Below are positions 8,044 through 17,818 of a DNA stretch of 64,000 nt, piece after piece; position 1 is the first letter of the stretch, and each line of letters starts with the position of its first letter. A program made the translations under genes and the position numbers. Origin of the DNA: Paracoccaceae bacterium (GTDB taxonomy: Bacteria > Pseudomonadota > Alphaproteobacteria > Rhodobacterales > Rhodobacteraceae). The stretch lies in NCBI GenBank assembly GCA_027489355.1, contig JAIXZY010000003.1, positions 99,210 to 163,209 of the forward strand, given 5' to 3'. The notes below the pieces were generated by a model. It was given only the letters and a program-made list of their open reading frames with translations. It made no database searches and was not told where the DNA came from.

Positions 8044-8252
8044 GGCCGGCACCGCTTGCAGGCCCGGAATCCCGCTGACTGGCAGTCTTCGACCGAGCCG
8101 CGGAACTCCACGTTCCGCCGCAACGGCGTCCGCGCCGGGCAGGTGAGGCGGCAAAAGATCCCCGTCGTCTTCACGCAGACGAAGGCCTTCCCCTCGAACC
8201 GCCCATCCCGGGCCGCAAGGCTTGCATAAAGCGTATCGGCATCCGGCAACAT
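7995..8252 (-). CDS. Stand-alone Ada-type zinc-binding domain protein
   Basis: 85 residues that contain only the N-terminal metal-binding domain of the adaptive-response protein Ada. DRFEGKAFVCVKTTGIFCRLTC and GFRACKRCRP provide the four Cys ligands (34, 38, 65, 68); in Ada the first of these accepts methyl groups from DNA phosphotriesters. The AraC-like and methyltransferase parts of full Ada are absent. The start at 8252 has AAGGA nine bases upstream. It could be a DNA-phosphotriester sensor, or a remnant of a larger gene. A separate O6-methylguanine methyltransferase gene occurs at 54095. Confidence 0.8.
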   Translation of the reverse strand: MLPDADTLYASLAARDGRFEGKAFVCVKTTGIFCRLTCPARTPLRRNVEFRGSVEDCQSAGFRACKRCRPYAGSPRAGRSSVTVS

Positions 8253-8342
8253 TGTCGTTCCTTTCGCAGCCGCCCACGTCACGTCCTCGCACGATGGCGC
8301 GCGAGATTCATCCCAGGGCAAAACGATCCCGCAGCTTCCGGG

Positions 8343-9092
8343 TCAGATCAGCGCCCGCGCCCCGTCCCAGACCAGCTTGACCGAGATCAGCAGCAAGGCC
8401 CAGGTCACCGCCCGGAAGAACAGCCGCTCCGGCATCCGCTTGACCAATCCCACGCCCGCGAAGACCGCCACCGCTGCCGGCACCGACAGCACGGCGGCGT
8501 GCTTCAGGTTCTCCAGGCCCAGCTGTCCCAGCGCATAATAGGGGATCAGCTTCACAGCGTTGATAATCGCGAAGGCAATCGTCGAGGTCCCCGCGAACAC
8601 CGCTTTCTGCATGCCAAGGGGAAGCGTATAGACCTGATAGGGCGGCGCGCCCGCGTGGCTGACAAAGCTCGTGAAGCCCGTCACCGCCCCCCAGAACAGA
8701 CCGGGCGCGACCTCGGCCCGCTTCGGCTCGGTCACCGCGGGTTTCCGCAGGATCAGGTTCAGCGCAAAGGCCACTCCGATCACCCCCACAAGCAGCGTCA
8801 CCGCCGCCTCGGGCACAACGCTGGCCGTGGCCCAGCCCAGGCCGATCCCCGCCACGGCTCCTGGCACCAGGATCGCCAGCACACGGCGGTCGAAAGCATG
8901 GCGATAGGCGTAAAGCCCGAACATGTCCGACACGACATAGACCGGCAGCAGCATCCCCGCCGCAACCACCGGGTTCATCACCAGCGCCATGACCGGAACC
9001 GACAGCATCCCCACGATCGGGACACCGCCCTTGCCCATCCCCACCAGAGCGGCCGCCACGACCGCCGCCACCCAGAATCCGATCTCTTCCAT
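8343..9092 (-). CDS. TauE/SafE family (TSUP) membrane transporter
   Basis: 249 residues, about eight transmembrane helices in two related halves. GMGKGGVPIVGMLSVPVMAL near the N-terminus and GAVTGFTSFVSHAGAPPYQVY in the middle are the paired TSUP signature loops. The family exports or imports organosulfur compounds and sulfite-like anions; the substrate is not evident here. GGAGG stands six bases before the ATG. It is transcribed away from mdh, with 155 bp between the two starts. Confidence 0.88.
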   Translation of the reverse strand: MEEIGFWVAAVVAAALVGMGKGGVPIVGMLSVPVMALVMNPVVAAGMLLPVYVVSDMFGLYAYRHAFDRRVLAILVPGAVAGIGLGWATASVVPEAAVTLLVGVIGVAFALNLILRKPAVTEPKRAEVAPGLFWGAVTGFTSFVSHAGAPPYQVYTLPLGMQKAVFAGTSTIAFAIINAVKLIPYYALGQLGLENLKHAAVLSVPAAVAVFAGVGLVKRMPERLFFRAVTWALLLISVKLVWDGARALI

Positions 9093-9208
9093 CGCAGCCT
9101 CCGTGTCGCGTTACCGCTAACCCCGATCCGAGCCGCCCGAAAGCCGCATTTTTCAGCATACAATGGTATACCGTCCTGCATTCCAGTGCTGGACAGCCGG
9201 CTTTTTAG

Positions 9209-10210
<1,002 letters not shown>

Positions 10211-10237
10211 GGCTTGGACGCAGCCAATCTGCCTTGC

Positions 10238-10263
10238 AAGGGCGCGCAGCGATGCGCGCCCTT
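10238..10263 (+). terminator. Hairpin downstream of mdh
   Basis: AAGGGCGCGC (10238-10247) and GCGCGCCCTT (10254-10263) form a perfect 10-bp stem with loop AGCGAT, 27 bases after the mdh stop. The following CGTCGTTTCG is only weakly T-rich. It probably ends mdh transcription. Confidence 0.7.
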
Positions 10264-10448
10264 CGTCGTTTCGACTGACTGGGGACAGGTTTGTCGCCCC
10301 GGTGTCGCTGAAGGAATATGGCGAGGCCAGGGATCACGGCCTTCGCCAATCCGTGGCGCCGCGGACGGTCCAGCCTTATCCGTGACTTGGGCCGGCTCAT
10401 CCGGAAGGCCCCTGCCACACGGCGCGACGCCTCGGACCGGATCGCATG

Positions 10449-10477
10449 CGTAGGGTGGGCGAATCGCCCACCCTACG
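10449..10477. repeat. Dispersed palindrome, copy 1
   Basis: Perfect 14-bp arms CGTAGGGTGGGCGA and TCGCCCACCCTACG around a single A. It ends 2 bases before the stop codon of the minus-strand DMT transporter (10480), between convergent genes. Other copies lie at 22154, 45557 and 53840. Symmetry allows it to act as a terminator hairpin in both directions. The remaining sequence from 10264 to 10448 shows no gene that I can support. Confidence 0.8.
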
Positions 10478-10479
10478 AC

Positions 10480-11379
10480 TCACGGCTCCTCGACCAGGGC
10501 CGGAGCCGCCCGGCCCCGCCGTGCCTCGGCCCAGGTGTTCGCACTGATCGCCAGGATGATCAGCGCGCCGCCCGCCAGCACCCAGGGCTCCACCGGCTCG
10601 CCGAAGGCCAGCGCGCCCAGAAGCGCGGCCCAGATCAGCTGCAGGAAGGTCACCGGCTGCGTCACCGCCAGGGGCGCCGCCCGGAAGGCCCGCGCCATCG
10701 CGTAGTGCGCCAGCGTCGCAAGCCCCGCCACACAGGCCAGCCAGCCCAGCTGCTCCCACCGCACCGGTTGCCACTGCCACAGCGCCAGAGGCAGCAGCCC
10801 CAGCGTCACCGTCACCGACAGCACCGCCACGATGACCGAAGCCGGGGCCTCCTGGCTCAGTCGCTTGGCGATGATGTAGCTCATCGAAAAGAACACCGTC
10901 GCACCCAGCTGCGACAGGTGCCCAAGGCTCAGTTCGCGCACCCCCGGCCGCAGGACGATCAGCCCGCCCGCCACGGCCACCAGCACTGCAGCCACCCTTC
11001 GCGCCCCCAGCCCCTCGCCCAGGAGAAGGCCGCCGATCACCAGCACCATCACCGGCCCCAGGAAGGCAATCGCCGCCATCTCGGCCACCGGCACCCGGGC
11101 CATCGCGTAGAACCAGAAGATCACCGCCACGACGTGCAGCGCGCCGCGCCCCAGGAACAACCGTCCGACCCCCGGGCCGAACCGCGTTCCCCGCATTGCC
11201 CACAGCGCCGGAAGCAGGAACAACAGCCCGAAGCCAAAGCGGATGAAGGCCGACTGCGCCGCCGGCAGTTCGGTCCCGAGGTAACGGACAATTCCGTTGA
11301 CTCCGACGAAGGAAAGCCCCGCCCCCGCCATCCACATGGCCCCCTCGAGGGGCCGGCCCAGATCGCTCACGTTCCGCAT
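10480..11379 (-). CDS. EamA/DMT family transporter
   Basis: 299 residues from the ATG of MRNVSDLGRPLEGAMW; a start eight codons upstream (11403) is possible. Ten hydrophobic segments in two EamA repeats are visible, for example the first around GAGLSFVGVNGIVRYLG and FWFYAMARVPVAEMAAIAFLGP, and the second around YIIAKRLSQEAPASVIVAVL and HYAMARAFRAAPLAVTQP. The family exports or imports metabolites by the drug/metabolite transporter mechanism; substrate unknown. One of three DMT genes in the window. Confidence 0.85.
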   Translation of the reverse strand: MRNVSDLGRPLEGAMWMAGAGLSFVGVNGIVRYLGTELPAAQSAFIRFGFGLLFLLPALWAMRGTRFGPGVGRLFLGRGALHVVAVIFWFYAMARVPVAEMAAIAFLGPVMVLVIGGLLLGEGLGARRVAAVLVAVAGGLIVLRPGVRELSLGHLSQLGATVFFSMSYIIAKRLSQEAPASVIVAVLSVTVTLGLLPLALWQWQPVRWEQLGWLACVAGLATLAHYAMARAFRAAPLAVTQPVTFLQLIWAALLGALAFGEPVEPWVLAGGALIILAISANTWAEARRGRAAPALVEEP

Positions 11380-11485
11380 GGCGGGACAGAACCCGAACGG
11401 CACCGCAAAGGCAAGCCGTTGGATCCGGGGTAGGATGCGCTACAGCGCACCGCGCCCGACCGGCCGCCAGCGCCCGGCACGGACA

Positions 11486-12091
11486 TCAGCCGCCGAAAGC
11501 CAGCCCCGCCGCCAGTCCCCACATGACCAGGCCCACCAGCACCTCCAGCCAGACCCATGCCGATGCCTTCGCGAAGACCGGCGCCAGCAGCCGCGCCCCG
11601 AAGCCCAGCGCCGAGAAGAACGTCAACGACGCGCAGGCCGCCGCCAGTCCGAACACCGCCTGGTGCGGCGCGTACTGGGCCGAGATCGACCCGATCAGCA
11701 CCACCGTGTCCAGGTAGACATGCGGGTTGGCCCAGGTCAGCAGCAGGCAGGTCACCAGCACCGGCCCAAGCGGAGCCGCCGCCGCCTCGGAAGGTCGCAA
11801 CGCCTCGCCGCCGCGCAGGCCAGCCCGGAACCGCAGCGCGCCATAGACCAGCAGGAACGCCACCCCCAGCCAGCGCATCGCCCCGCCGAACCACGGCAGC
11901 GCCGCCGACAGCGATCCGAACCCGGCGACGCCCGCCGCGATCAGCACCGCGTCCGACAGCGCGCAGACCGCCACCACCGGCCCCACATGCTCGCGCCGAA
12001 GGCCCTGCCGCAGCACGAAGGCATTCTGCGCCCCGATCGCCAGGATCAGGCTCAGCGCCACCAGATAGCCGTTGACCGCCGCTTCAAGCAT
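11486..12091 (-). CDS. argO: LysE/ArgO family amino-acid exporter
   Basis: 201 residues with six transmembrane segments. LSLILAIGAQNAFVLRQGL and the later LLTWANPHVYLDTVVLIG are the hallmark sequences of LysE/ArgO exporters of basic amino acids (lysine, arginine, canavanine). The start ATG overlaps the end of the ACT-domain gene by 8 bases. The divergently oriented LysR gene at 12547 is of ArgP type, the known activator of argO/lysE, so the locus looks like a self-contained basic-amino-acid export module. ArgO versus LysE specificity is not determinable. Confidence 0.9.
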   Translation of the reverse strand: MLEAAVNGYLVALSLILAIGAQNAFVLRQGLRREHVGPVVAVCALSDAVLIAAGVAGFGSLSAALPWFGGAMRWLGVAFLLVYGALRFRAGLRGGEALRPSEAAAAPLGPVLVTCLLLTWANPHVYLDTVVLIGSISAQYAPHQAVFGLAAACASLTFFSALGFGARLLAPVFAKASAWVWLEVLVGLVMWGLAAGLAFGG

Positions 12092-12467
12092 CGGACAGCC
12101 GCCGCAGGGCTGCCATCGCCGCATCGCGCCGGTCCCATTGCACGAACAGGTGGTCGTGATGATAGCCCGCCACCACATTGCAGCTGATGCCCTCGCGTCC
12201 CAGAGCCCCCGCGAAGGCCGCCGTCAATCCGACCGCCGCCAGGTCGGACTGCACTGTCAGGCTGATCCGCGCCCAGGGGTCCGACGCCAGCCCCGCTGCC
12301 TGCATCTCGGCCAGAGGTGCCACCACTGTCAGACCCTCCGCCTCCAGCACGGTTGCAAAGGGCCGGATTGGCAGCACCCCGCCGGTCCAGACCGCATAGC
12401 CGTAGGGCTCGGCGTGCAACACCGGCTCCATCGTCCGCAACATTACTGCCAGATCCATCTCGCCCAT
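12084..12467 (-). CDS. ACT domain protein cotranscribed with the exporter
   Basis: 127 residues, two ACT-like halves: an N-terminal region MGEMDLAVMLRTMEPVLHAEPYGYA and a C-terminal SLTVQSDLAAVGLTAAFAGALGREGISCNVVAGYHHDHLFV, which resembles the ACT repeat seen in aspartate kinases and small amino-acid sensing proteins. A GGGGAGG box lies six bases before the ATG. It is the first gene after the ArgP divergent promoter and overlaps the exporter gene, so an amino-acid sensing role in export is a reasonable inference, without direct evidence. Confidence 0.75.
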   Translation of the reverse strand: MGEMDLAVMLRTMEPVLHAEPYGYAVWTGGVLPIRPFATVLEAEGLTVVAPLAEMQAAGLASDPWARISLTVQSDLAAVGLTAAFAGALGREGISCNVVAGYHHDHLFVQWDRRDAAMAALRRLSDA

Positions 12468-12520
12468 TGCCGGCCTCCCCGTTTGCCCTTGACCTACGGC
12501 TCCGTCCGGACAAACTCCAG

Positions 12521-12543
12521 TTAATCTTCCTGCTTCCAATTAA
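12521..12543. promoter_or_regulatory. Inverted repeat in the ArgP/ArgO divergent promoter
   Basis: TTAAT (12521-12525) and ATTAA (12539-12543) form an AT-rich inverted repeat next to the argP start, in the 79-bp gap between argP and the ACT-exporter genes. LysR-type regulators bind such imperfect dyads in divergent promoters. Short arms keep confidence low. Confidence 0.35.
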
Positions 12544-12546
12544 GCG

Positions 12547-13428
12547 ATGCTAATGCTAGACCCCGCCCAGCTTGCCGCCCTTGCCGCCGTCCATCGCCGC
12601 GGCGCCTTCGATCTTGCGGCGGCTGAACTGCACGTCACCCCCTCTGCCGTTTCCCAGCGGATCAAGGCGCTGGAGGAAGCGATCGGCACCCTTCTCATCC
12701 GCCGCGGCACGCCCTGCACCGCCACCGAGACCGGCCTGCGGCTCATCCGCCACCATGACGAGATCGCGCTTCTCGAACGCACGCTCGCGCAGGACCTGCC
12801 CGCCCTCGCCCCCGGCCCCGCCACGCTGCGGATCGCGGTCAACGCCGACAGCCTCGCCACCTGGGTCATCCCCGCGCTCGCACGGACCGAGGGCCTCCTC
12901 TTCGACCTTGTCATCGACGACCAGGACGTCAGCCAGGACTGGCTCAGGCGGGGCGACGTCGTCGCAGCCATCACCGCGCATCCCGGCCCGCTGCAAGGCT
13001 GCGACACCATCCCGCTTGGCGCGCTGCGCTACCGCGCCACCGCCTCGCCCGCCTACCGCGACCGCTGGTTCCCGGACGGAGTGACCCTCGACGCCCTGAC
13101 CAGGGCCCCGGCGCTGACCTTTTCCGACAAGGACCAGCTTCAGACCCGCTGGGCCGCCACCCGTGGCCTGACCCGCGCGGCACTGCCGACCCACCGCATG
13201 GCGTCGTCCCAGGCCTTCGTGGACGCCTGCCTGGCGGGCCTGGCCTGGGGGATGAATCCCGATCTCCTGACCGCCGCGCATCTTGCCGACGGCCGGTTGG
13301 TGGAACTGGTGCCGGACACGCCGCTGGATGTGGCGCTGCACTGGCAGTTCACCCGCCTTGCCGCCCCCGCTCTGGCCCCGGTGACCGAGGCCCTCCGCCA
13401 CGCCGCCGCGCAGGCCTTGGTCAAATGA
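12547..13428 (+). CDS. argP: LysR family regulator, ArgP/LysG type
   Basis: 293 residues. MLDPAQLAALAAVHRRGAFDLAAAELHVTPSAVSQRIKALEE is the winged helix-turn-helix with the ArgP/LysG signature (VTPSAVSQRIKALE, then LLIRRGTPCTATETG). The C-terminal effector domain ends in HWQFTRLAAPALAPVTEALR, again ArgP-like. It likely activates the divergent ACT-exporter operon in response to lysine or arginine. Two in-frame ATGs (12547, 12553) are equally possible. A shared terminator follows. Confidence 0.9.
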   Translation: MLMLDPAQLAALAAVHRRGAFDLAAAELHVTPSAVSQRIKALEEAIGTLLIRRGTPCTATETGLRLIRHHDEIALLERTLAQDLPALAPGPATLRIAVNADSLATWVIPALARTEGLLFDLVIDDQDVSQDWLRRGDVVAAITAHPGPLQGCDTIPLGALRYRATASPAYRDRWFPDGVTLDALTRAPALTFSDKDQLQTRWAATRGLTRAALPTHRMASSQAFVDACLAGLAWGMNPDLLTAAHLADGRLVELVPDTPLDVALHWQFTRLAAPALAPVTEALRHAAAQALVK

Positions 13429-13429
13429 A

Positions 13430-13457
13430 AACGGGGGCGGCCTTCGCCACCCCCGTT
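13430..13457. terminator. Bidirectional terminator between argP and cspA
   Basis: AACGGGGG (13430-13437) pairs with CCCCCGTT (13450-13457) with an inner GGC/GCC pair around loop CTTC. On the minus strand the stem is followed by TTCATTTG, giving a T-rich tail for cspA; argP ends one base before it on the plus strand. Confidence 0.75.
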
Positions 13458-13481
13458 CCCGAACCCCCGAAGGGATAAGGC

Positions 13482-13688
13482 TTACGCCAGAGCCAGGTTC
13501 ACGGCCGATTCCCGGCCGTTGCGATCCTGCTCGATGTCATAGGTCACAGCCTGCCCATCGGGCAGCGAGCGGATGCCCGCGCGTTCGAGGGCGGTGATGT
13601 GGACGAACACGTCCTTCGACCCACCTGCGGGGGCAATGAAGCCGAAACCCTTGGTGGCGTTGAACCATTTCACGGTGCCGTTGGCCAT
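13482..13688 (-). CDS. cspA: Cold shock domain protein
   Basis: 68 residues, a single cold-shock domain. The start MANGTVKWFNATKGFGFIAP includes RNP1 (KGFGFI) and DVFVHITAL includes RNP2; these bind single-stranded RNA/DNA and act as RNA chaperones. AGGAG lies 8 bases before the ATG. The 191 bases upstream to yebC hold no gene; they include a hairpin (13711-13732, GCCACC...GGTGGC) close to the start, in keeping with structured 5' leaders of csp mRNAs. Confidence 0.95.
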   Translation of the reverse strand: MANGTVKWFNATKGFGFIAPAGGSKDVFVHITALERAGIRSLPDGQAVTYDIEQDRNGRESAVNLALA

Positions 13689-13879
13689 CGTGATGTCTCC
13701 TGTCAAATGCGCCACCCGCGAGCTTGCGGTGGCCTGGCCCAGTGTCGTCGCGATCGAGAAACTGAGGGCCGAAGCAGACAGCAGAACGATAGAGAAGAAG
13801 CTTTGCCCCACCCACATGCGCCTTTGCGCGGGGCATTGCAAGGGGCGCGGGGAAATAACCTCCCGGCGCCCCTGGGAAA

Positions 13880-14620
13880 TCAAAGCTGGGTCGCCACGTC
13901 CTCGGGCACGTCGAAGTTGTGCGTCACGGTCTGGACGTCGTCATCCTCTTCCAGAAGGTCGATCAGGCGCATCAGTTTCTGCGCCGTGTCAAGGTCCACC
14001 TCGGTCCGGGTCTGCGGACGCCAGACCAGCTTGGATTCGATCGACTCGCCCAGCGCCTTTTCCAGCGCGTCCGAGACTTCGGACAGGTTCTCGACCTGGC
14101 AATAGATCCAGTGGCCGTCCTCGTCCGATTCCACATCGTCCGCGCCGGCCTCAAGCGCGGCCATCATCACGTCGTCGGCCGACCCGGCGCTGGCGGGATA
14201 GGAAATCTCGCCCACCCGGTCGAACGAATGCGCGACCGACCCCGTGGTGCCAAGGTTCCCGCCGCATTTGGTGAAGTACGACCGCACGTTCGAGGCGGTG
14301 CGGTTCAGGTTGTCGGTCATCGCCTCGACGATGATCGCGATGCCGTTGACGCCGTAACCCTCGTAGCGGATCTCGGTATAGTCCGCGCCGTCGCCCATCT
14401 GCGATTTCTTGATCGCGCGGTCGATCACGTCCTTCGGCATCGACTGGGCCTTCGCCGCCTTGATCGCCAGCCGCAGGCGCGGGTTCATGTCGGGGTCAGG
14501 CATCCCCATCTTGGCCGCGACGGTGATTTCCTTCGACAGCTTGGAAAACATCTTCGAGCGCAGCTTGTCCTGCTTGCCCTTGCGATGCTGGATGTTCGCC
14601 CATTTCGAATGGCCTGCCAT
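13880..14620 (-). CDS. yebC: YebC/TACO1 family translation factor
   Basis: 246 residues. [18 protein letters not shown] is the invariant N-terminus, followed by [22 protein letters not shown] and [28 protein letters not shown]. The family binds the ribosome or DNA; recent work on relatives places YebC in translation of polyproline stretches, earlier work called it a transcriptional regulator. It stands alone between cspA and a lipoprotein gene. Confidence 0.95.
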   Translation of the reverse strand: MAGHSKWANIQHRKGKQDKLRSKMFSKLSKEITVAAKMGMPDPDMNPRLRLAIKAAKAQSMPKDVIDRAIKKSQMGDGADYTEIRYEGYGVNGIAIIVEAMTDNLNRTASNVRSYFTKCGGNLGTTGSVAHSFDRVGEISYPASAGSADDVMMAALEAGADDVESDEDGHWIYCQVENLSEVSDALEKALGESIESKLVWRPQTRTEVDLDTAQKLMRLIDLLEEDDDVQTVTHNFDVPEDVATQL

Positions 14621-14700
14621 GGCCGTCCCCTCGATCCCGTTTCGGTGATGGGGCGCTTTACACCGCCGCCCCGGCCAAGGGCAAGCCCTGCCCCGGAAAG

Positions 14701-15066
14701 CTAGTCGTCCGTCAGATCGACCGGCGGCGGCGAGACGAACACGTGATCCCGCCCCGTCGCATCCGTGATGACCACCTCGGCCATCGGCGGCGAGACGCCC
14801 TCGGCCCCCAGCGCCTCGGTCAGCGCGGTGACAAGCTGGCGGAGGATGTTCGGGTTCTCAACCACGTCCACCGCATAGCCGAAGCCCGGCCCACAGTTTT
14901 CGAACCGCCCCGCCCCGCCCGAGGCCACCCAGTTCGCCCGGCAGATCGTCCCGTCCGACAGCGTCAGCGTCAGCACCTCGGCCGACAGCCGCGCCGCCTG
15001 CGGCACCGGAGCGGCCGACAACCCGGCGCAGCCGCTAAGCGTCAGAACCAGCAGAAGCTTGCGCAT
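14701..15066 (-). CDS. Predicted lipoprotein
   Basis: 121 residues. [15 protein letters not shown] gives a short lipoprotein signal with Cys13. The mature part contains [35 protein letters not shown] with two Cys, then a C-terminal [17 protein letters not shown]. No named domain. It begins 11 bp after the SLC13 transporter stop, so it is probably the last gene of the ymdB-DMT-SLC13 transcript. Confidence 0.7.
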   Translation of the reverse strand: MRKLLLVLTLSGCAGLSAAPVPQAARLSAEVLTLTLSDGTICRANWVASGGAGRFENCGPGFGYAVDVVENPNILRQLVTALTEALGAEGVSPPMAEVVITDATGRDHVFVSPPPVDLTDD

Positions 15067-15077
15067 GTCCGTTCTCC

Positions 15078-16856
15078 TTACAGCGGCCAGATCAGCGGGA
15101 TCAGCGCGCAGCTGACCAGCATTACGATGATGTTCAGCGGCACACCCACCTTGGTGAAGTCACTGAACCGGTAGCCCCCCGGCCCGTAGACCATCATGTT
15201 CGTCTGATACCCGACCGGAGTCGCAAAGGCGAGCGTGGCCGAAAACATCACCGCCACGACGAAGGGCCGCGGGTCGTAGCCCAGCTTTTCCGCCAGCTCG
15301 ATGGCGATGGGGGTGTAGATCACTGCCACCGCGTTGTTCGACAGGAACTCGGTCAGCACCAGGCCCAGGAAATAGACCGCGAGGATCAGCCAGAACGGCC
15401 CCAGCGTCGTAAGCCAGGGCGCCACCCCATTGACGATCATCTCCACCGCGCCGGACTGGTCCAAGCCCTCGCCCACCGCCAGCATGGCGAAGATCATCGC
15501 CAGCAGCCGCCCGTCCACGAAGCTGAACGCCTCGTCGCTGTCGACGCATTGCGTGATCAGGATCACCGCCACCGCGATCAGCGCCAGGGGCAGGATCGGC
15601 GCCAGGTCCAGCGCCGACAGGACCACGATCAGCGCCAGCGCCGCCAGCGCGATCGGGGCCTTCGCCCGCCGGAAGGCCATCACGCGCGGCCGGTTCACGT
15701 CCACCAGGTCCATGTCCGCCGCCAGCCGCTGGATGTCCTCGACCGTGCCTTCCAGAAGCAGGGTATCCCCCACCCGCACGATCAGGTCGTCCAGCTGCCG
15801 CCCGATGTTCTGGTTCCGCCGGTGCACCGCCAGCACATAGACGCCATAGCGCCGCCGCAGCCGCAGGTCGCCCAGCCGGTTGCCTTCCATCCGGCAGCCG
15901 GGGCCGATCAGCACCTCGACCGTCTCGGTCTTGACCGAGCTCAGTTTATCCACCAGATGCACGTCCTTGCGCGCGTGCAGGCCCATCAGTTCCGTCATCT
16001 CGGTGCGCAGGACCACGCGGTCGCCCGCCTCCAGAGTGACCGACCCAAGGTCCCGCCGCAGGGAGGCATCGCCCCGCAGCACGTCGATCACCCGCACGCC
16101 GTCGCGCTTGAAGATGTCGATGTCCAGCACCGGCTGGCCGATCAGCTGGCTGTCTTCGGGGACCGCGACCTCGGTGAAGAACTTCATCTTCCGCCGGTCG
16201 TTCAGCAGAACCCCCATCGACTGCCGCACCGGCAAGAGCCGGTCGCCGAACAGCCCCAGGAACAGCCCGCCCGCCAGCGTCACCGCAATCCCCAGCGGCG
16301 CGATCTCGAACAGGCTGAAGTGCTTTAGCCCCCGGTCCACCGCCACCCCGTCGACCAGGATGTTGGTCGAGGTGCCAATCAGCGTGATCATCCCGCCCAA
16401 CACCGTCATGTAGCTGAGCGGGATCAGCAGCTTGGACGGGGCCGTGCCGATCCTGACCGCAAGCTGGATCACCACCGGGATCATCACCGCGACCAGCGGC
16501 GTATTGTTCATGAAGGCCGAGGCCAGCGCGATCGCCCCGATCAGCACGACCACGGTCGCCTTGGGCCGGTCCCCCGCGTGCCGCGTCACCGCGGTGATCA
16601 CCGCCTCGACCGCGCCGGTGCGCACCAGCCCGCCCATCACCAGGAACATCATCGCGATGGTCCAGGGCGCCGGGTTCGACAGGACCGAGGTCGCCTCTTT
16701 CACCGGCAGGATCCCCAGCACCAGCATCAGCGCCGCCCCGCCGATGGCCGTGACTTCGACCGGAATGCGCTCCAGCACGAACAGGACGAACATTGCAGCC
16801 AGGATCGCCAGCGCGACCCAGGGCTGGAGCTCGGCCGGAATCGCCAAACCGAACAT
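15078..16856 (-). CDS. SLC13/DASS-type transporter with two TrkA-C domains
   Basis: 592 residues. Twelve or so transmembrane segments flank a soluble middle part (about 205-390) made of two TrkA-C/RCK-C domains: FTEVAVPEDSQLIGQPVLDIDIFKR and SSVKTETVEVLIGPGCRMEGNRLGDL start each. The membrane halves carry FMNNTPLVAVMIPVVIQLA and EFLSNNAVAVIYTPIAIELA, the paired SNT/NNT signature of sodium:dicarboxylate/sulfate symporters. The substrate may be sulfate or an organic acid. Start and upstream DMT stop overlap (TGATG). Confidence 0.9.
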   Translation of the reverse strand: MFGLAIPAELQPWVALAILAAMFVLFVLERIPVEVTAIGGAALMLVLGILPVKEATSVLSNPAPWTIAMMFLVMGGLVRTGAVEAVITAVTRHAGDRPKATVVVLIGAIALASAFMNNTPLVAVMIPVVIQLAVRIGTAPSKLLIPLSYMTVLGGMITLIGTSTNILVDGVAVDRGLKHFSLFEIAPLGIAVTLAGGLFLGLFGDRLLPVRQSMGVLLNDRRKMKFFTEVAVPEDSQLIGQPVLDIDIFKRDGVRVIDVLRGDASLRRDLGSVTLEAGDRVVLRTEMTELMGLHARKDVHLVDKLSSVKTETVEVLIGPGCRMEGNRLGDLRLRRRYGVYVLAVHRRNQNIGRQLDDLIVRVGDTLLLEGTVEDIQRLAADMDLVDVNRPRVMAFRRAKAPIALAALALIVVLSALDLAPILPLALIAVAVILITQCVDSDEAFSFVDGRLLAMIFAMLAVGEGLDQSGAVEMIVNGVAPWLTTLGPFWLILAVYFLGLVLTEFLSNNAVAVIYTPIAIELAEKLGYDPRPFVVAVMFSATLAFATPVGYQTNMMVYGPGGYRFSDFTKVGVPLNIIVMLVSCALIPLIWPL

Positions 16857-17818
16857 CAGCCCCCCACCGCTTTGCCCCGCCGGCGCGGCTGGACCAGGGC
16901 CACCCCCGCCAGCATCACACCCAGCGCCAGCCAGACCGTCGCCGTCGGACGTTCGCCCAGCAGCACCATCGCCCAGACCATCCCCGCCGCCGTTACCAGA
17001 TAGCTCGACTGCGCGGCAAAGACCGATCCCGCTGTCGCCGCCAGCCAGACGTAGCTGGCATAAAGCAGCGCGTGCAGCGCCGAGGACAGCGCCAGCGCCA
17101 GGTCATCCCGTCCCAGCGGCAGCGGCGAATAGCCCTGATCCAGCACCAGCATGAGCGGAGCGCAGAGGATCAGCCCCGCCAGGCTCGCCCCAAGCATCGC
17201 CTGCAGGGCGTCCATTCCCTGCGTCCCGCGATGCGCCACATAGGTCGCCTCGATCGCATAGAACAACGGCCCGACCAGCGCCACCGGCAGCCAGCCCAGC
17301 ATCGCCGCATCCGGCAGCGCGGCCCCCGGCGCGGCCAGAAGCGCCACGCCCAGCAACCCCATCGCCAACCCCGCAAGCCGCGGGGCGGAAAACCTGTCCA
17401 TCCCCAGAGCCAGCGCCATCGGGAAAGCCAGCATCGGGATCATCGCGATGATGATCGACATGATCCCCGACGGCAGATGCGCGACCGAGGCATAGAACGT
17501 CCCGTTCGGGATCACCGTTCCCAGCACCGCCACGACGACATAGAACCGCACCGCCGGGACCGTCAGCCGCATCCCCTTGCGCCGCACCAGCGCGATCGCG
17601 CCCAGCACCGCGACCATCACCACCTGCTGCCAGAAGATCAGCCCGAAGGCCCCGTGCCCCGTCTCCGTCGCGATCTTGCCCAGCGGATGGGTCGATCCCC
17701 AGCCGACCCCCAGCCAGACCAGCACGCCCAGGAAGAACCACCGCCCCGGCCGCCAGGCGCCTCCCTCTCCCCGCGTGGGGGAGGGCTGGGGTGGGGGGGC
17801 GACCGCGGCGTCCGTCAC
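16856..17818 (-). CDS. EamA/DMT family transporter with repeat-derived N-terminus
   Basis: 320 residues, ten transmembrane segments in two EamA repeats (GVGWGSTHPLGKIATETG ... LPSGIMSIIIAMIPM; second repeat after residue 165). Upstream of the first helix stands PPPQPSPTRGEGGAWRPG, which is the translation of a dispersed palindromic element (17760-17799). The ATG overlaps the ymdB stop as ATGA, which argues that the repeat-encoded residues are really translated. Substrate unknown. Confidence 0.85.
   Translation of the reverse strand: MTDAAVAPPPQPSPTRGEGGAWRPGRWFFLGVLVWLGVGWGSTHPLGKIATETGHGAFGLIFWQQVVMVAVLGAIALVRRKGMRLTVPAVRFYVVVAVLGTVIPNGTFYASVAHLPSGIMSIIIAMIPMLAFPMALALGMDRFSAPRLAGLAMGLLGVALLAAPGAALPDAAMLGWLPVALVGPLFYAIEATYVAHRGTQGMDALQAMLGASLAGLILCAPLMLVLDQGYSPLPLGRDDLALALSSALHALLYASYVWLAATAGSVFAAQSSYLVTAAGMVWAMVLLGERPTATVWLALGVMLAGVALVQPRRRGKAVGG
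17760..17799. repeat. Dispersed C/G palindromic element inside a coding region
   Basis: CCTCCCTCTCCCCGC followed by GTGGGGGAGGGCTGG and a G-rich tail is a close relative of the elements at 37369-37410 and 48569-48608. Elements of this type are widespread interspersed palindromes in proteobacteria. This copy encodes part of the N-terminus of the DMT transporter. Confidence 0.65.
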
